A stretch of 38,994 bases of DNA, taken from a virus. The stretch is taken from IMG/VR virus record IMGVR_UViG_3300030105_001516, positions 1 to 38,994 of that record; one strand, written 5' to 3'. Both the position numbers and the translations under genes were made by a program. The notes below the pieces were generated by a model. That model ran no database searches and was not told where the DNA came from. It saw nothing but the letters and a program-made list of their open reading frames with translations. Of the stretch, positions 1-8,161 are shown piece after piece (position 1 is the stretch's first letter; each line of letters begins with the position of its first letter).

Positions 1-324
1 TTTAACACCACTAGAAAAAAGAAACAAGACATTATTCTAAACCTACAGATGAACTTTGAAAACCAAAAGATACATTTGCCGTATGGTAACGAAGAAAGTA
101 GAAGAGTCACTACTGCTTTAATTGAAGAATTATCTATGTTTGCCATCACTGCAAAAGGAAAGTTTGAAGGAGTTGGCGCACACGATGACATGGTTATGAG
201 TTTGGCATTAGCGAATGCGGCAACTAAGACAATAAGTGAAAACTTCTTATTGTTGGATGACTTGGGAATCTTTGATGCGCCTATAAATAGTGGGCGTGGT
301 GGAATAATGGGATTGAATTTTTGA
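1..324 (+). CDS. Terminase large subunit, C-terminal fragment (5' end outside window)
   Basis: The reading frame is open from base 1, so this is the last 107 residues of a longer protein and the ATG at 49 is internal. The segment V-G-A-H-D-D-M-V-M-S-L-A-L-A matches the final acidic motif of the RNase H-like nuclease domain of phage large terminases, where the HDD aspartate helps bind the catalytic metal. TerL pumps DNA into the prohead through the portal and cuts the concatemer. The gene is followed after 9 bases by a LAGLIDADG protein, and the portal lies 2.8 kb downstream, which is usual order for tailed viruses. The ATPase domain is not in the window. Confidence 0.85.
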   Translation, partial: FNTTRKKKQDIILNLQMNFENQKIHLPYGNEESRRVTTALIEELSMFAITAKGKFEGVGAHDDMVMSLALANAATKTISENFLLLDDLGIFDAPINSGRGGIMGLNF

Positions 325-333
325 GGACTTATT

Positions 334-1701
334 ATGCCAACACCGGATGAACTAAGAGAGGCTAGTCAAAGACTAGAAGAAGTTGCAGAACTAGAAGAAG
401 AAGCACAGGCGGATTTAGAAGATGCTAAACAACTGGTGGGGGATGAAATACAACTTAGTTTGAGGAACAACCTATCTATATTTTCGGAACATGAGGCAGT
501 TGTCAAAGTGTGTAGTGACTATAGCATAAACGCTTCTCAAGCAAAAAGACACATGGAAAACTTTCCTAAGACCTATGAACTCTACGGTCAAAACATTCCC
601 GATGTTGTAAAGTCTATGCGTAATGAGCGTAGAAAACTAAAAGGTGACAACAGACTAAAGATGACTAAGAGCATTGATGATGTCATAGAAGGGTATTCCG
701 AACACCTATCAAAGTGTATTGATAGTGTGTATTGGCTTGGCCCATATAGAGAAGCACTCATTAAAATGAAATTTAATGAGAAGGACTTATCCAAATTAAA
801 TAAAATGAAAGAGTCTACTCAAAGAAGAAAGGTAATTGATTCTCTTTGTAAATACTGGGAGGCGGAACTCGACCAAAAGGAAACATCCTATGGTCGCCAA
901 TTCTCAATGCTACAGAAAGAAATGAATGGTGCTAAGAGAGAGTTTAGAAAGGAACTAAAAACTATCAGTGACTCTTCTATTCGCAAGACACTCAAAGAAC
1001 AAACTAATGAGTTTATTATGAAGCAGGTTATTTCAAACCAAGGAATCTCCGCTAGAGAGATACATGATAAAATGCCTTCAAAATTATATGATAGGTCTTC
1101 TTGGCATTCAATCTCTAAAATGGTTAAAATGCTAGAGATTACTTCTATTGATGGACAATACTTCAAAATAGATTCGGAGATAAAAAAGAATATTTGGGCT
1201 TATACTGCGGCCTTCATTGACTCCGATGGCTACATTACTATGGATAGAAACCATAATCCTAGAGTGGGATTGGTGGCAACGGGTGATAGAGGGAAAGCAT
1301 TTATGATGGAGATTCATAAAGAGATAGGCAATATAGGTAAACTACACTTAGACCAAAAATCTCCTCAAGATACTCGCCCTGTAAACAGATTGAACTTTTA
1401 TTCTCAAGGAGAAGTTACCGAACTATTGACAAAGTGTTTGCCTCATTTCCGAATGAAGAAAGGCAATGCTAATCTACTACTGGAACTTATTCGGATGAAG
1501 AAGTCATACAAGAAGACAGATTGGTATAAGCCTCGCTGTGATGAGATATTCAAGTTGATGAAGTGGGAGAACCATAAAGACCATGTAGGTTTTGATTGGC
1601 TTAAAGAAGGAATATACCTTGATGATATTGCTAAATTACAAGGCAACTGCAAGGTATCTACTATGGATTCATTAGAGCAAATCGGAGGAATGATAGTATG
1701 A
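334..1701 (+). CDS. LAGLIDADG-domain protein next to terminase
   Basis: This is a 455-residue protein. Residues about 1-220 are helical and charged with coiled-coil character. About 225-285 look like a winged helix-turn-helix (Q-G-I-S-A-R-E-I-H-D-K then a tryptophan-containing helix). From residue 290 the motif Y-T-A-A-F-I-D-S-D-G-Y-I-T-M matches the LAGLIDADG signature, with D298 as the expected metal-binding acid. Only one such motif is visible, so a nuclease would need to dimerise. The long N-terminal part is unlike a free homing endonuclease. Its place between TerL and portal is where HNH nucleases aid packaging in many phages, so a packaging role is possible but inferred. The start follows TGAGGAC, a Shine-Dalgarno sequence overlapping the TerL stop codon. 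Confidence 0.72.
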   Translation: MPTPDELREASQRLEEVAELEEEAQADLEDAKQLVGDEIQLSLRNNLSIFSEHEAVVKVCSDYSINASQAKRHMENFPKTYELYGQNIPDVVKSMRNERRKLKGDNRLKMTKSIDDVIEGYSEHLSKCIDSVYWLGPYREALIKMKFNEKDLSKLNKMKESTQRRKVIDSLCKYWEAELDQKETSYGRQFSMLQKEMNGAKREFRKELKTISDSSIRKTLKEQTNEFIMKQVISNQGISAREIHDKMPSKLYDRSSWHSISKMVKMLEITSIDGQYFKIDSEIKKNIWAYTAAFIDSDGYITMDRNHNPRVGLVATGDRGKAFMMEIHKEIGNIGKLHLDQKSPQDTRPVNRLNFYSQGEVTELLTKCLPHFRMKKGNANLLLELIRMKKSYKKTDWYKPRCDEIFKLMKWENHKDHVGFDWLKEGIYLDDIAKLQGNCKVSTMDSLEQIGGMIV

Positions 1702-1817
1702 CTAAAGTAGCATACTGCACCCGATGTTATACTCGTGATTCTAATAAACTACATCCGTTTGGTTTTTGTAATGACTGTTGGATTAAGGCTGGAACACCAA
1801 AGGGGATGACAAAATGA
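1698..1817 (+). CDS. 39-residue zinc-ribbon protein
   Basis: The ATG overlaps the upstream stop codon (ATGA) and its own stop overlaps the next start in the same way, so it fits exactly between two genes. The product has two C-x-x-C knuckles, C-T-R-C at residues 7-10 and C-N-D-C at 24-27, spaced like a small zinc ribbon. No further domain is present. Similar mini zinc-binding proteins are common in viruses, but the partner or nucleic acid target cannot be inferred. Confidence 0.7.
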   Translation: MTKVAYCTRCYTRDSNKLHPFGFCNDCWIKAGTPKGMTK

Positions 1818-2008
1818 CTTGGAAAGACATACTAAAGACGCCAAATAGAGCCCACTACACTAAAGATGGTAAAGTTTGGAATGGTAAAACCCATAAGATG
1901 CCTAATGGAAAACTAATGAGTGAAGACCCTCATAGTGAGAAAAGTGTTAGACTCTATCATAAAGAAGAACTACCTAAGCGTAGAAGTGTATTTACCTCCG
2001 GTGATTAA
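1814..2008 (+). CDS. Small basic protein with N-terminal WKDILK tag
   Basis: A 64-residue basic protein beginning M-T-W-K-D-I-L-K, the peptide shared by several proteins in this window. The rest contains H-K-M-P-N-G-K-L-M, a pattern I recall from small uncharacterised phage proteins. It starts with an ATGA overlap and its TAA stop is directly followed by the next ATG. No enzymatic motif is visible. The tag plus high lysine content suggests a packaged virion protein, which is inference. Confidence 0.7.
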   Translation: MTWKDILKTPNRAHYTKDGKVWNGKTHKMPNGKLMSEDPHSEKSVRLYHKEELPKRRSVFTSGD

Positions 2009-2431
2009 ATGTGGTTTGACATTATTAAGAGAACTAAGGCTCAACAGTCTCTCAAGGAATGGAGTGACGAAGATTGGGTAGATATGGGGGGTAAAAAGAA
2101 AGGCCGCTATGCGCCTAAAAAAGTTGCTGAACAATTAACTCCATCTCAAAGAGCCTATGAGAATAAGAAAAAAAGAGCAGGAACTAAGGCAGGTAAGAAA
2201 AATGTCCCAAGAGGAAAGACTGCTAAAAAAGTCTATGAACGGCATGAAGGTGTTGGTAAAGCCTACACTCCCCCTAAAGGTGTCTACACTAAACCTGCAA
2301 AAAGAAAAGAGATAAAAGACAGATTACAGAACAGTAGTAAGTATGGTGGTAAGGGTTGGAATGGTCGCAAGGCACAAGCACTAACCCGTTTATATGAAAA
2401 AGCAGGTGGGGGCTATGTTAATGGAAAGTAG
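2009..2431 (+). CDS. Very basic protein (DUF5872-like C-terminus), variant tag M-W-F-D-I-I-K
   Basis: A 140-residue protein very rich in Lys, Arg and Gly. It begins M-W-F-D-I-I-K, a variant of the W-x-D-I-L-K tag. The C-terminal part, K-Y-G-G-K-G-W-N-G-R-K-A-Q ending in K-A-G-G-G-Y, resembles a small domain I remember as DUF5872, found in many marine phage and some cellular proteins; this is from memory and unsearched. The charge suggests DNA or RNA binding. ATG follows the previous stop with no gap, behind a GGTG ribosome site. Confidence 0.7.
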   Translation: MWFDIIKRTKAQQSLKEWSDEDWVDMGGKKKGRYAPKKVAEQLTPSQRAYENKKKRAGTKAGKKNVPRGKTAKKVYERHEGVGKAYTPPKGVYTKPAKRKEIKDRLQNSSKYGGKGWNGRKAQALTRLYEKAGGGYVNGK

Positions 2432-2807
2432 TTGGCAAGATATTCTTAAAGAATATTATTGGAGAAACCAATATCCTAAAGAAATTCTTTCTACAATTAG
2501 TGATAAAGATTTGACAGAACTGGAATCTAAATATATTCTTCTTCAAGAAACTTACGGACACCCTGCTTGGCTATTGATAGAACCTATGGAGTATGCTATT
2601 GAAGTTGAAAGTAAGACTCCCGAACAGACAATAGAAAAACTACATAGAAAAATTGACAATGAAATGAAAGACGAGCGACGAAGAATTGAACGAGATGTTG
2701 ATGAGGAAATGAGGACTATGCCCGAATTAAAAAATATTTCACAACCTTCTAAAAAATGGGATTCTATTAGAGATAAAATGATTAGAGAAAAATTGGGGGG
2801 AGTATAA
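2415..2807 (+). CDS. Charged helical protein with N-terminal SWQDILK tag
   Basis: An earlier in-frame ATG exists at 2394, but a GGTGGGGG Shine-Dalgarno sequence at 2405-2412 favours ATG 2415 (or 2421). From 2415 the protein is 130 residues and begins M-L-M-E-S-S-W-Q-D-I-L-K. The rest is helical with dense Glu/Arg/Lys and no recognised domain. It overlaps the end of the preceding gene by 17 bases and its stop overlaps the next start (TAATG). The shared tag groups it with its neighbours; function is unknown. Confidence 0.65.
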   Translation: MLMESSWQDILKEYYWRNQYPKEILSTISDKDLTELESKYILLQETYGHPAWLLIEPMEYAIEVESKTPEQTIEKLHRKIDNEMKDERRRIERDVDEEMRTMPELKNISQPSKKWDSIRDKMIREKLGGV

Positions 2808-3109
2808 TGAGTTGGCAAGATATTCTTAAGAAAGACCCTGCATTAGTTAGAGCAGGAGTTTCCGGCTTTAGTAAACCAAAGAGAACACCAAAGCACCCTA
2901 AGAAATCCCATGTCGTTGTTGTCAAAGACGGCAAGAAAACAAAAACTATTCGATTCGGTGAACAAGGTGCAAGTGTAGCCGGTAAGCCAAAAGAAGGTGA
3001 AAGTAAAAAAATGAAAAACAAGCGCAAGTCATTCAAAGCCCGTCACGCAAAGAACATAAAGCGAGGCCCAACAAGTGCCGCATATTGGGCTAACAAAGTA
3101 AAATGGTAA
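2807..3109 (+). CDS. Basic phage protein (DUF6321-like) with N-terminal SWQDILK tag
   Basis: A 100-residue, strongly basic protein starting M-S-W-Q-D-I-L-K-K-D-P. The C-terminal half contains K-R-K-S-F-K-A-R-H-A-K-N-I and ends A-A-Y-W-A-N-K-V-K-W, a conserved pattern I associate with a family in marine phages (DUF6321 from memory). The middle is nearly all Lys/Pro/Val. A GGGGGGAG ribosome site precedes the TAATG start. It probably binds nucleic acid; with the tag, an internal virion protein that contacts packaged DNA is a reasonable inference. Confidence 0.72.
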   Translation: MSWQDILKKDPALVRAGVSGFSKPKRTPKHPKKSHVVVVKDGKKTKTIRFGEQGASVAGKPKEGESKKMKNKRKSFKARHAKNIKRGPTSAAYWANKVKW

Positions 3110-3161
3110 AGGGTAGTATTAAAAAGGCGTGATATTACATTGGAGACAGGGATGAGGTCAT

Positions 3162-4802
3162 ATGTCGGAGAAGCGAAGATTTGGAATAAATAATTTGTTT
3201 AGGCGGTCTACCCCTAAACCGGCTGACCGTAAAGTATTCAACTTAGGTATTCAAGAAAGAGACAATACCGCAATGATGACGGGGCCAATGCTCTACAACA
3301 TCACTCAACAATCTGTAATTGTAAGAACCTGTATCACTCAACTAAAGCAGGAGATATTTAGACGAGGGTATGTTTGGGAAAAAGCATACGAGGCTCGTTG
3401 TAAGTCTTGTCAAAAAACACATAAAATACCTGTTGCCGAATGCGCTCGGTGTGGTTCTCTTGAGTTGGAAAAGCCCGACCCTAAGCAATTAGACTATGCG
3501 GAAAAGTTTGTTGGTGGCTATGTTAATAAATCCGAACAATTGTTTATTGATGTGTTCAAGGAATTAGAAGATGACCTAAACATTATGGATGATGCATATA
3601 TTGTCCTAGTCAAAGAGTATTATTTAGACGGCAATGGTAAAATCCGTATGCACCGAATCAAGGAATTGTTTAGAGGCGACCCTGTTACTATGGCAATATA
3701 CGCTGATGAATTGGGAATTAGAGGGACAAAAGGATTCACATGCATCAACCATAGAAGTTATATTGTTACCGAACCACATGAAAATTGCTCGGAGTGCAAT
3801 AGTCCACTGTTCCCTATTCACTATGTTAATCGTGCCAACGGCGAAGAACAACATTACATCGAAGGAGAGATACTACACTTTAGTAAATATAGTCCTAGTC
3901 GTCTATACGGTCATGCCCCAGTAATGACATTGTTTAATCACATAATGACACTCATTGCTATGGAGAATTACATTAACTCCTCTTATACAAAGAGCCGTAT
4001 GCCTAGAGGTTTGCTAGCAGTCCAAACTAGAAACATGGAATCAATGGCTAGTTTTTGGAGAAGCGTAAAAGAACGCATGGAACAAGACCCCCACTATATC
4101 CCTGTAATGGGTATAGAAGCCGATAATGGAAAAGGTTCTGTTGAATGGATTAAGTTTATGGACAGTCTAAAAGAGATGGAATACACGGCTGTTAAGGATG
4201 ACTTAAGAGATAGAATTTCAGCATTCTATGGAGTTAGTAAAGTCTTCATGGCTGACAATACTACTAGTGGTGGGTTGAACAATGAAGGTATGCAAATACT
4301 TGTCACTAATCGTGCAGTTCAAATGGCACAGAATGTCTACAATAATTATGTGTTCCCGTTCTTAGTTAAGCAATTTGGTATTACAGATTGGGTATTGAAA
4401 CTCCCTCCATCCGAAGAAGAGGATGAGATTGCAGGACTTCGTAAAAGAGAATTAGAAGTTAGTATTGCGGCGGCAGTAAAGAATCTAGGATTTGAAGTAG
4501 AGATGGATGAAGACGGTCAATTTACTTTTAACAAGCCGGAGCCTGTAGAACAACCCCCTCAAGAAGAAGAAGTAAAAGCGGATAGTGGGTCTAATGCATT
4601 AGCCGGTTCTAATCTAGACCAAAGAGATTTAGATGAGAACATGCGACAAATGGCAGAGGGTGGCTCTACACCACAAGAAAATCCTGCAACCACAAGGAAT
4701 AAACCATCATTGAGCGTAGGGCCGGATAAGCGCATGACAGGATTACCAGCCGACGCAGGTAATCAAAATGTGGATAAAAGAACTGAAAGGAGAATACCAT
4801 AA
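3162..4802 (+). CDS. Portal protein with two inserted zinc-binding motifs
   Basis: A 546-residue protein downstream of TerL with a portal-like layout: an early region starting near Q-Q-S-V-I-V-R-T-C, a core including E-I-L-H-F-S-K-Y-S-P and later D-R-I-S-A-F-Y-G-V-S-K-V-F-M, and a disordered Pro/Gln/Glu-rich tail after about residue 455. The portal forms the dodecameric DNA channel at one capsid vertex. Two unusual inserts are visible: C80-x2-C83 with C94-x2-C97, and C194-x2-H197 with C209-x2-C212, each able to hold zinc. The start has a GAGGT site 4 bases upstream of ATG. The stop overlaps the next gene (TAATG). The assignment rests on position, size and core motifs. Confidence 0.82.
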   Translation: MSEKRRFGINNLFRRSTPKPADRKVFNLGIQERDNTAMMTGPMLYNITQQSVIVRTCITQLKQEIFRRGYVWEKAYEARCKSCQKTHKIPVAECARCGSLELEKPDPKQLDYAEKFVGGYVNKSEQLFIDVFKELEDDLNIMDDAYIVLVKEYYLDGNGKIRMHRIKELFRGDPVTMAIYADELGIRGTKGFTCINHRSYIVTEPHENCSECNSPLFPIHYVNRANGEEQHYIEGEILHFSKYSPSRLYGHAPVMTLFNHIMTLIAMENYINSSYTKSRMPRGLLAVQTRNMESMASFWRSVKERMEQDPHYIPVMGIEADNGKGSVEWIKFMDSLKEMEYTAVKDDLRDRISAFYGVSKVFMADNTTSGGLNNEGMQILVTNRAVQMAQNVYNNYVFPFLVKQFGITDWVLKLPPSEEEDEIAGLRKRELEVSIAAAVKNLGFEVEMDEDGQFTFNKPEPVEQPPQEEEVKADSGSNALAGSNLDQRDLDENMRQMAEGGSTPQENPATTRNKPSLSVGPDKRMTGLPADAGNQNVDKRTERRIP

Positions 4803-5026
4803 TGACAGAAGATACCGCACAGAAAGAAAGAAGACTAACAAAGGAACTAGCAGATGTTCGTTCTAAAAGAGACGCCGAAGATAGAACTACTAAAATTAGT
4901 AGAGACTATTCCGTAGGCGGAACTCCACCGGACACTAGCCATAGGCCAACGAGAGGTTCAGCCGACACTCCCGATGTTGTCCAACTCCCTACTAAGAAGC
5001 GAAGAAAGACGGAAAATAAGTGGTGA
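4802..5026 (+). CDS. Small charged protein, unknown function
   Basis: A 74-residue hydrophilic protein with a helical, charged first half and a basic end (K-K-R-R-K near the C-terminus). There is no hydrophobic core and no recognised domain, so it may be disordered or bound to a partner. It is coupled to the portal gene by a TAATG overlap and to the following gene by a GTGA overlap. Co-transcription with portal suggests a head-assembly accessory role; that is only context. Confidence 0.6.
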   Translation: MTEDTAQKERRLTKELADVRSKRDAEDRTTKISRDYSVGGTPPDTSHRPTRGSADTPDVVQLPTKKRRKTENKW

Positions 5027-7116
5027 TTCGTTTGAATATCCGCAAAGTAAATTTACCTACTGCAACCCCACAAAGGTTTGCCTATGCGGAAAAAGACAAG
5101 AAATATGAACCCCTACAAGAAATAGTTTCTAACACGACAATCAACGAGAAAGCCGAATTTATAAAATACTTGAGTGGACTATTAACTAAAATGAAATCTG
5201 TAACTATTGCGGGTTTGAAATATGCATGGGATGAAGAGAGTGAGAAGGTAATACCGCCATCCAAAAACCCAAGGAACACCACTGATAAAAAAGGTAGAAA
5301 GAAAAGTATTGCATACATTGATTATTTTACAGAAGAGATGGGCCTTAGCACTGATAGTAAATTGGTAAACGGTATTCAAACATCGTCATCTAAAGAAAAA
5401 TATAACAATTCAATAGAAGCAATAGGTGATATGGAATCCAATATTACAACCACTAACCGTCAAATTACCGACTTAGAAGGTGAGGAAGAAATTCCCAATA
5501 CAGAAGATGAGGAATGGAAAAGTCTTGAAACGGTAAAAAAAGAACTTATTATTTCAATGAAAAAACTAATAACGGAACATAATAAAATGCTACCGGCACT
5601 TATTAAAGAATCAAAGGAACAGTTTGCGCTGAATTTAGAAGAACAAAAAACATCAATCGTTGATGAGGAACCCACCCGTAAGAAAAATACTGAAATGGAT
5701 AGGGAGATTAAAACCTTAAAAGACAAAATTAAGCGTTCAAAAGAAGGTGGAGATGCTTGGAATAAACATAAAGAAGCCTTACTAAACTTACAAAGAAAGC
5801 GAAAATATCGAGGCGAAACAACATTCGAGAAACCAAAACTACCGGATAAGGAATTTGAAGAAGGTCAAAAGGGCAGAACCATAGGTAGTTATCTTTATCC
5901 AAACATGGACACAATAAAAGATAGTGAAGGTAAAGAAGTAAAGCAAATAAAAGACAAGGTTCTTCGTGATGACATAAACAAAATATTACTGTCAATGATG
6001 AAAACCATGAAATATAGTGCTTCACTTACACAACTACACAACTACTTAAATGAAGAATCACACTCCAAGTTAGACGAAAGCACTCCCGAAAACAAGAACA
6101 CTAGTAATCCAAATGATAGAGATAGAGCATTTGCTCAAGTTCATAGATTCATAGAAGAAATAAAAAGAGAGGCTACTACAAAAACACAGACAACGAAAAT
6201 AAATAAATTAGCAACTCTCTTAGATATATCGGAAAGTGCAGTGGCACTAGCCGATAAAGAACGACCTAAAGTAACAGGTTCAACTCTATCCAACAGTAAG
6301 AAACTGCTCGCCCGCCTAAAAAGATATGAAGCCGATTTTATAAAACAAGGGAGAACTACCAAAGTTAGAAACCTATTAGGCGATACTAAAAAAGAAATGA
6401 ATAATACTATTGGTTTCCTAATGGCTGTGTCGAAAAACGCACAAGAAATCCTAAAGTTTGATTTAGTGGGGTCTAAGCGAGAAGAGACAATCACATATAA
6501 ACAAGTCTCTGCCAAAATGAAAGGAGTATATTTAAGCGAAGAAGACCAAAAGATGTCTAACGCTACTAAATATACTTCTGCATTTATTGGATATGATGAG
6601 TTACTAAGCAACGGTGTTGCTATAAATAAAATACTAAACATGGAATATGATAATGTGGTTACTTCGGCTCAAATACATAGAATTGAAGCCATAAAAGAGG
6701 TTGATGACAGACTAAAAGAATTAGAAGAGTTGGGCGACCGTAGCCATCCAAGTGACAAAAATGATTTACTAGAAGACATAGACCAACTAAGCCAATACAA
6801 GACCACACTACTAATGTGGATTATTGAAGATGGTAAGACACAAGGTAGCCTAACAATATTAACAGGTGCGGAGGAACAAAGGTTCCGTTCAAAACTAGGC
6901 TCTATGAAACAATATATTAGAGATGCACATACGAAAGAAAGGAAAGTTCGTGATAAGGATAGCAAACCACCTATTGCACAACCAGCAGGGCCAACCCCCA
7001 AAGAAATGAGAACAAAAACATTTCAAACAAGAGTAGATAGAGAAGAAACTAACTTAACGGTTAAAGAACAAGAAGAACGATACCAAAACAAACACAAGGA
7101 AAGGGAAGAAAAATGA
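5023..7116 (+). CDS. Large charged coiled-coil protein, unknown (possible inner virion protein)
   Basis: About 697 residues, extremely rich in Lys and Glu, with long stretches predicted by eye as helical coiled coil, for example around residues 115-260 and 560-650. No catalytic motif or membrane segment is seen. Two in-frame GTG codons start the gene, at 5020 and 5023; the second is chosen because it overlaps the upstream stop as GTGA. The stop overlaps the next ATG (ATGA). The place between portal and capsid protease suggests an internal head or core protein, but the sequence itself does not show this. Confidence 0.65.
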   Translation: MIRLNIRKVNLPTATPQRFAYAEKDKKYEPLQEIVSNTTINEKAEFIKYLSGLLTKMKSVTIAGLKYAWDEESEKVIPPSKNPRNTTDKKGRKKSIAYIDYFTEEMGLSTDSKLVNGIQTSSSKEKYNNSIEAIGDMESNITTTNRQITDLEGEEEIPNTEDEEWKSLETVKKELIISMKKLITEHNKMLPALIKESKEQFALNLEEQKTSIVDEEPTRKKNTEMDREIKTLKDKIKRSKEGGDAWNKHKEALLNLQRKRKYRGETTFEKPKLPDKEFEEGQKGRTIGSYLYPNMDTIKDSEGKEVKQIKDKVLRDDINKILLSMMKTMKYSASLTQLHNYLNEESHSKLDESTPENKNTSNPNDRDRAFAQVHRFIEEIKREATTKTQTTKINKLATLLDISESAVALADKERPKVTGSTLSNSKKLLARLKRYEADFIKQGRTTKVRNLLGDTKKEMNNTIGFLMAVSKNAQEILKFDLVGSKREETITYKQVSAKMKGVYLSEEDQKMSNATKYTSAFIGYDELLSNGVAINKILNMEYDNVVTSAQIHRIEAIKEVDDRLKELEELGDRSHPSDKNDLLEDIDQLSQYKTTLLMWIIEDGKTQGSLTILTGAEEQRFRSKLGSMKQYIRDAHTKERKVRDKDSKPPIAQPAGPTPKEMRTKTFQTRVDREETNLTVKEQEERYQNKHKEREEK

Positions 7117-7466
7117 CTTGGGAACACATACTGAAAGGTGAAAAAATAGAAAAAGAATTCAGTCCGATACTAGAAGGACTAGAAACCAAAAAGAAAAAGT
7201 CTTTGAAAAAGACTCTTCAATCAGCAGAGCCAACTGAATACTTTGGACAAGACTTTACCCGAATGGGTGAACTGATTGACTTGCTAAGAGACTTAGATTT
7301 GGTTAAGTCCGATGACAAACTAAAAAAGAAGTTTGTAACTATTGACGAGAGGAACATTGATATGGTTGCGTTGTCGAGCAAACTTCGTAAGGAGTATGAG
7401 TTGTTGTATAGAGATTTACGACAAATTGTATATCCAAAGAGAAAGGGGGATTTGAGAGATGAGTGA
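7113..7466 (+). CDS. 117-residue protein with N-terminal TWEHILK tag
   Basis: It begins M-T-W-E-H-I-L-K-G-E-K, a member of the shared tag set. The rest is a basic/acidic helical protein with no known motif. The start overlaps the previous stop (ATGA), and its end overlaps the next gene by 8 bases. No function is evident beyond the tag. Confidence 0.65.
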   Translation: MTWEHILKGEKIEKEFSPILEGLETKKKKSLKKTLQSAEPTEYFGQDFTRMGELIDLLRDLDLVKSDDKLKKKFVTIDERNIDMVALSSKLRKEYELLYRDLRQIVYPKRKGDLRDE

Positions 7467-7686
7467 AAACAACGAAGACATGCTAATAATTTTGAAAGAA
7501 CTAGTGACTCGAATTAAAGAGTTAGAAAGTGCAGTTTACAACAAGGACAATCTATTGATGAAGTCCGGTTTTGTTGTTGTTGATTCACCTACACCCTCAA
7601 TGAACAATAGCCAAGTTCCCAACACTGATGCAATTAGTAAAATGAGTTGGAATGAGATTGAGCGATTCGTTAATGGAGGACAATAA
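7459..7686 (+). CDS. 75-residue protein with C-terminal SWNEIER tag
   Basis: Residues about 5-30 form an acidic coiled-coil helix, followed by a flexible Pro/Ser/Asn-rich linker. The last 14 residues, M-S-W-N-E-I-E-R-F-V-N-G-G-Q, closely resemble the C-terminal end of the protease-scaffold protein (M-S-W-S-D-I-H-K-A-V-G-G-N-I). The coiled coil plus linker plus terminal peptide is an adaptor-like layout. It overlaps both coding neighbours in a tight operon. Confidence 0.65.
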   Translation: MSENNEDMLIILKELVTRIKELESAVYNKDNLLMKSGFVVVDSPTPSMNNSQVPNTDAISKMSWNEIERFVNGGQ

Positions 7687-7687
7687 T

Positions 7688-8155
7688 ATGCCCGAAAAGA
7701 TGACAAAGAGAGAAGCAGAAATTAGCCGAGCAATTAGATTAGTCCGTAAAGCAAAGGAAACTATCAAACTAGTGGGTAATTCTAACGAAATACCATACGA
7801 TAGTGAAGGTGAAGAAGTTAAGGTCAAGCGACCAAAAGCCGTAAAAGATGATAAAATTAAAAACAAGACTCAAAAGAAAGAAGGCTATGGTCTTGCAGGT
7901 GAAGTTATTGGTAAAAGATATAACAGAGGCCACATTACCGATGAAAATAAACGAAACATAACAACCTCTATGAGAGGCGGAGTGTTTACTGGAACAATTG
8001 ATAAAATACTTGACGATACTATTAAAGAAATTATGAATTTAGTGAGAGACTCAAATGCCGATAGTGGGAGCATAGAGGCTGTTCTTGATGAAACAGTAGA
8101 ACGCTTTCAAGCAATACAAGACCAATTGACTGATTATGAATACAACCCTCAATGA
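7688..8155 (+). CDS. Charged helical protein, unknown function
   Basis: A frame is open from 7652, but a clear GGAGGA Shine-Dalgarno sequence at 7675-7680 places the start at ATG 7688, giving 155 residues. The N-terminal 60 residues are Lys/Arg-rich, the middle has Gly-rich basic turns, and the last 60 residues are acidic and helical. No domain is recognised. It lies just before the DNA ligase gene. Confidence 0.6.
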   Translation: MPEKMTKREAEISRAIRLVRKAKETIKLVGNSNEIPYDSEGEEVKVKRPKAVKDDKIKNKTQKKEGYGLAGEVIGKRYNRGHITDENKRNITTSMRGGVFTGTIDKILDDTIKEIMNLVRDSNADSGSIEAVLDETVERFQAIQDQLTDYEYNPQ

Positions 8156-8161
8156 TGCGGT

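Noticed and set aside
49-324. Stand-alone 91-residue gene starting at ATG 49
   Set aside because: The frame is open to base 1 and the residues are a terminase nuclease C-terminus, so it is a fragment of a longer gene.
3634-3924. 96-residue + strand frame inside the portal gene
   Set aside because: Out-of-frame shadow; the portal frame has the zinc motifs and conserved core.
6141-6641. 166-residue open frame on the minus strand
   Set aside because: Lies fully inside the large charged + strand gene; its hydrophobic Ser/Leu-rich text is the reverse complement of Lys/Glu-rich codons, not a real gene.
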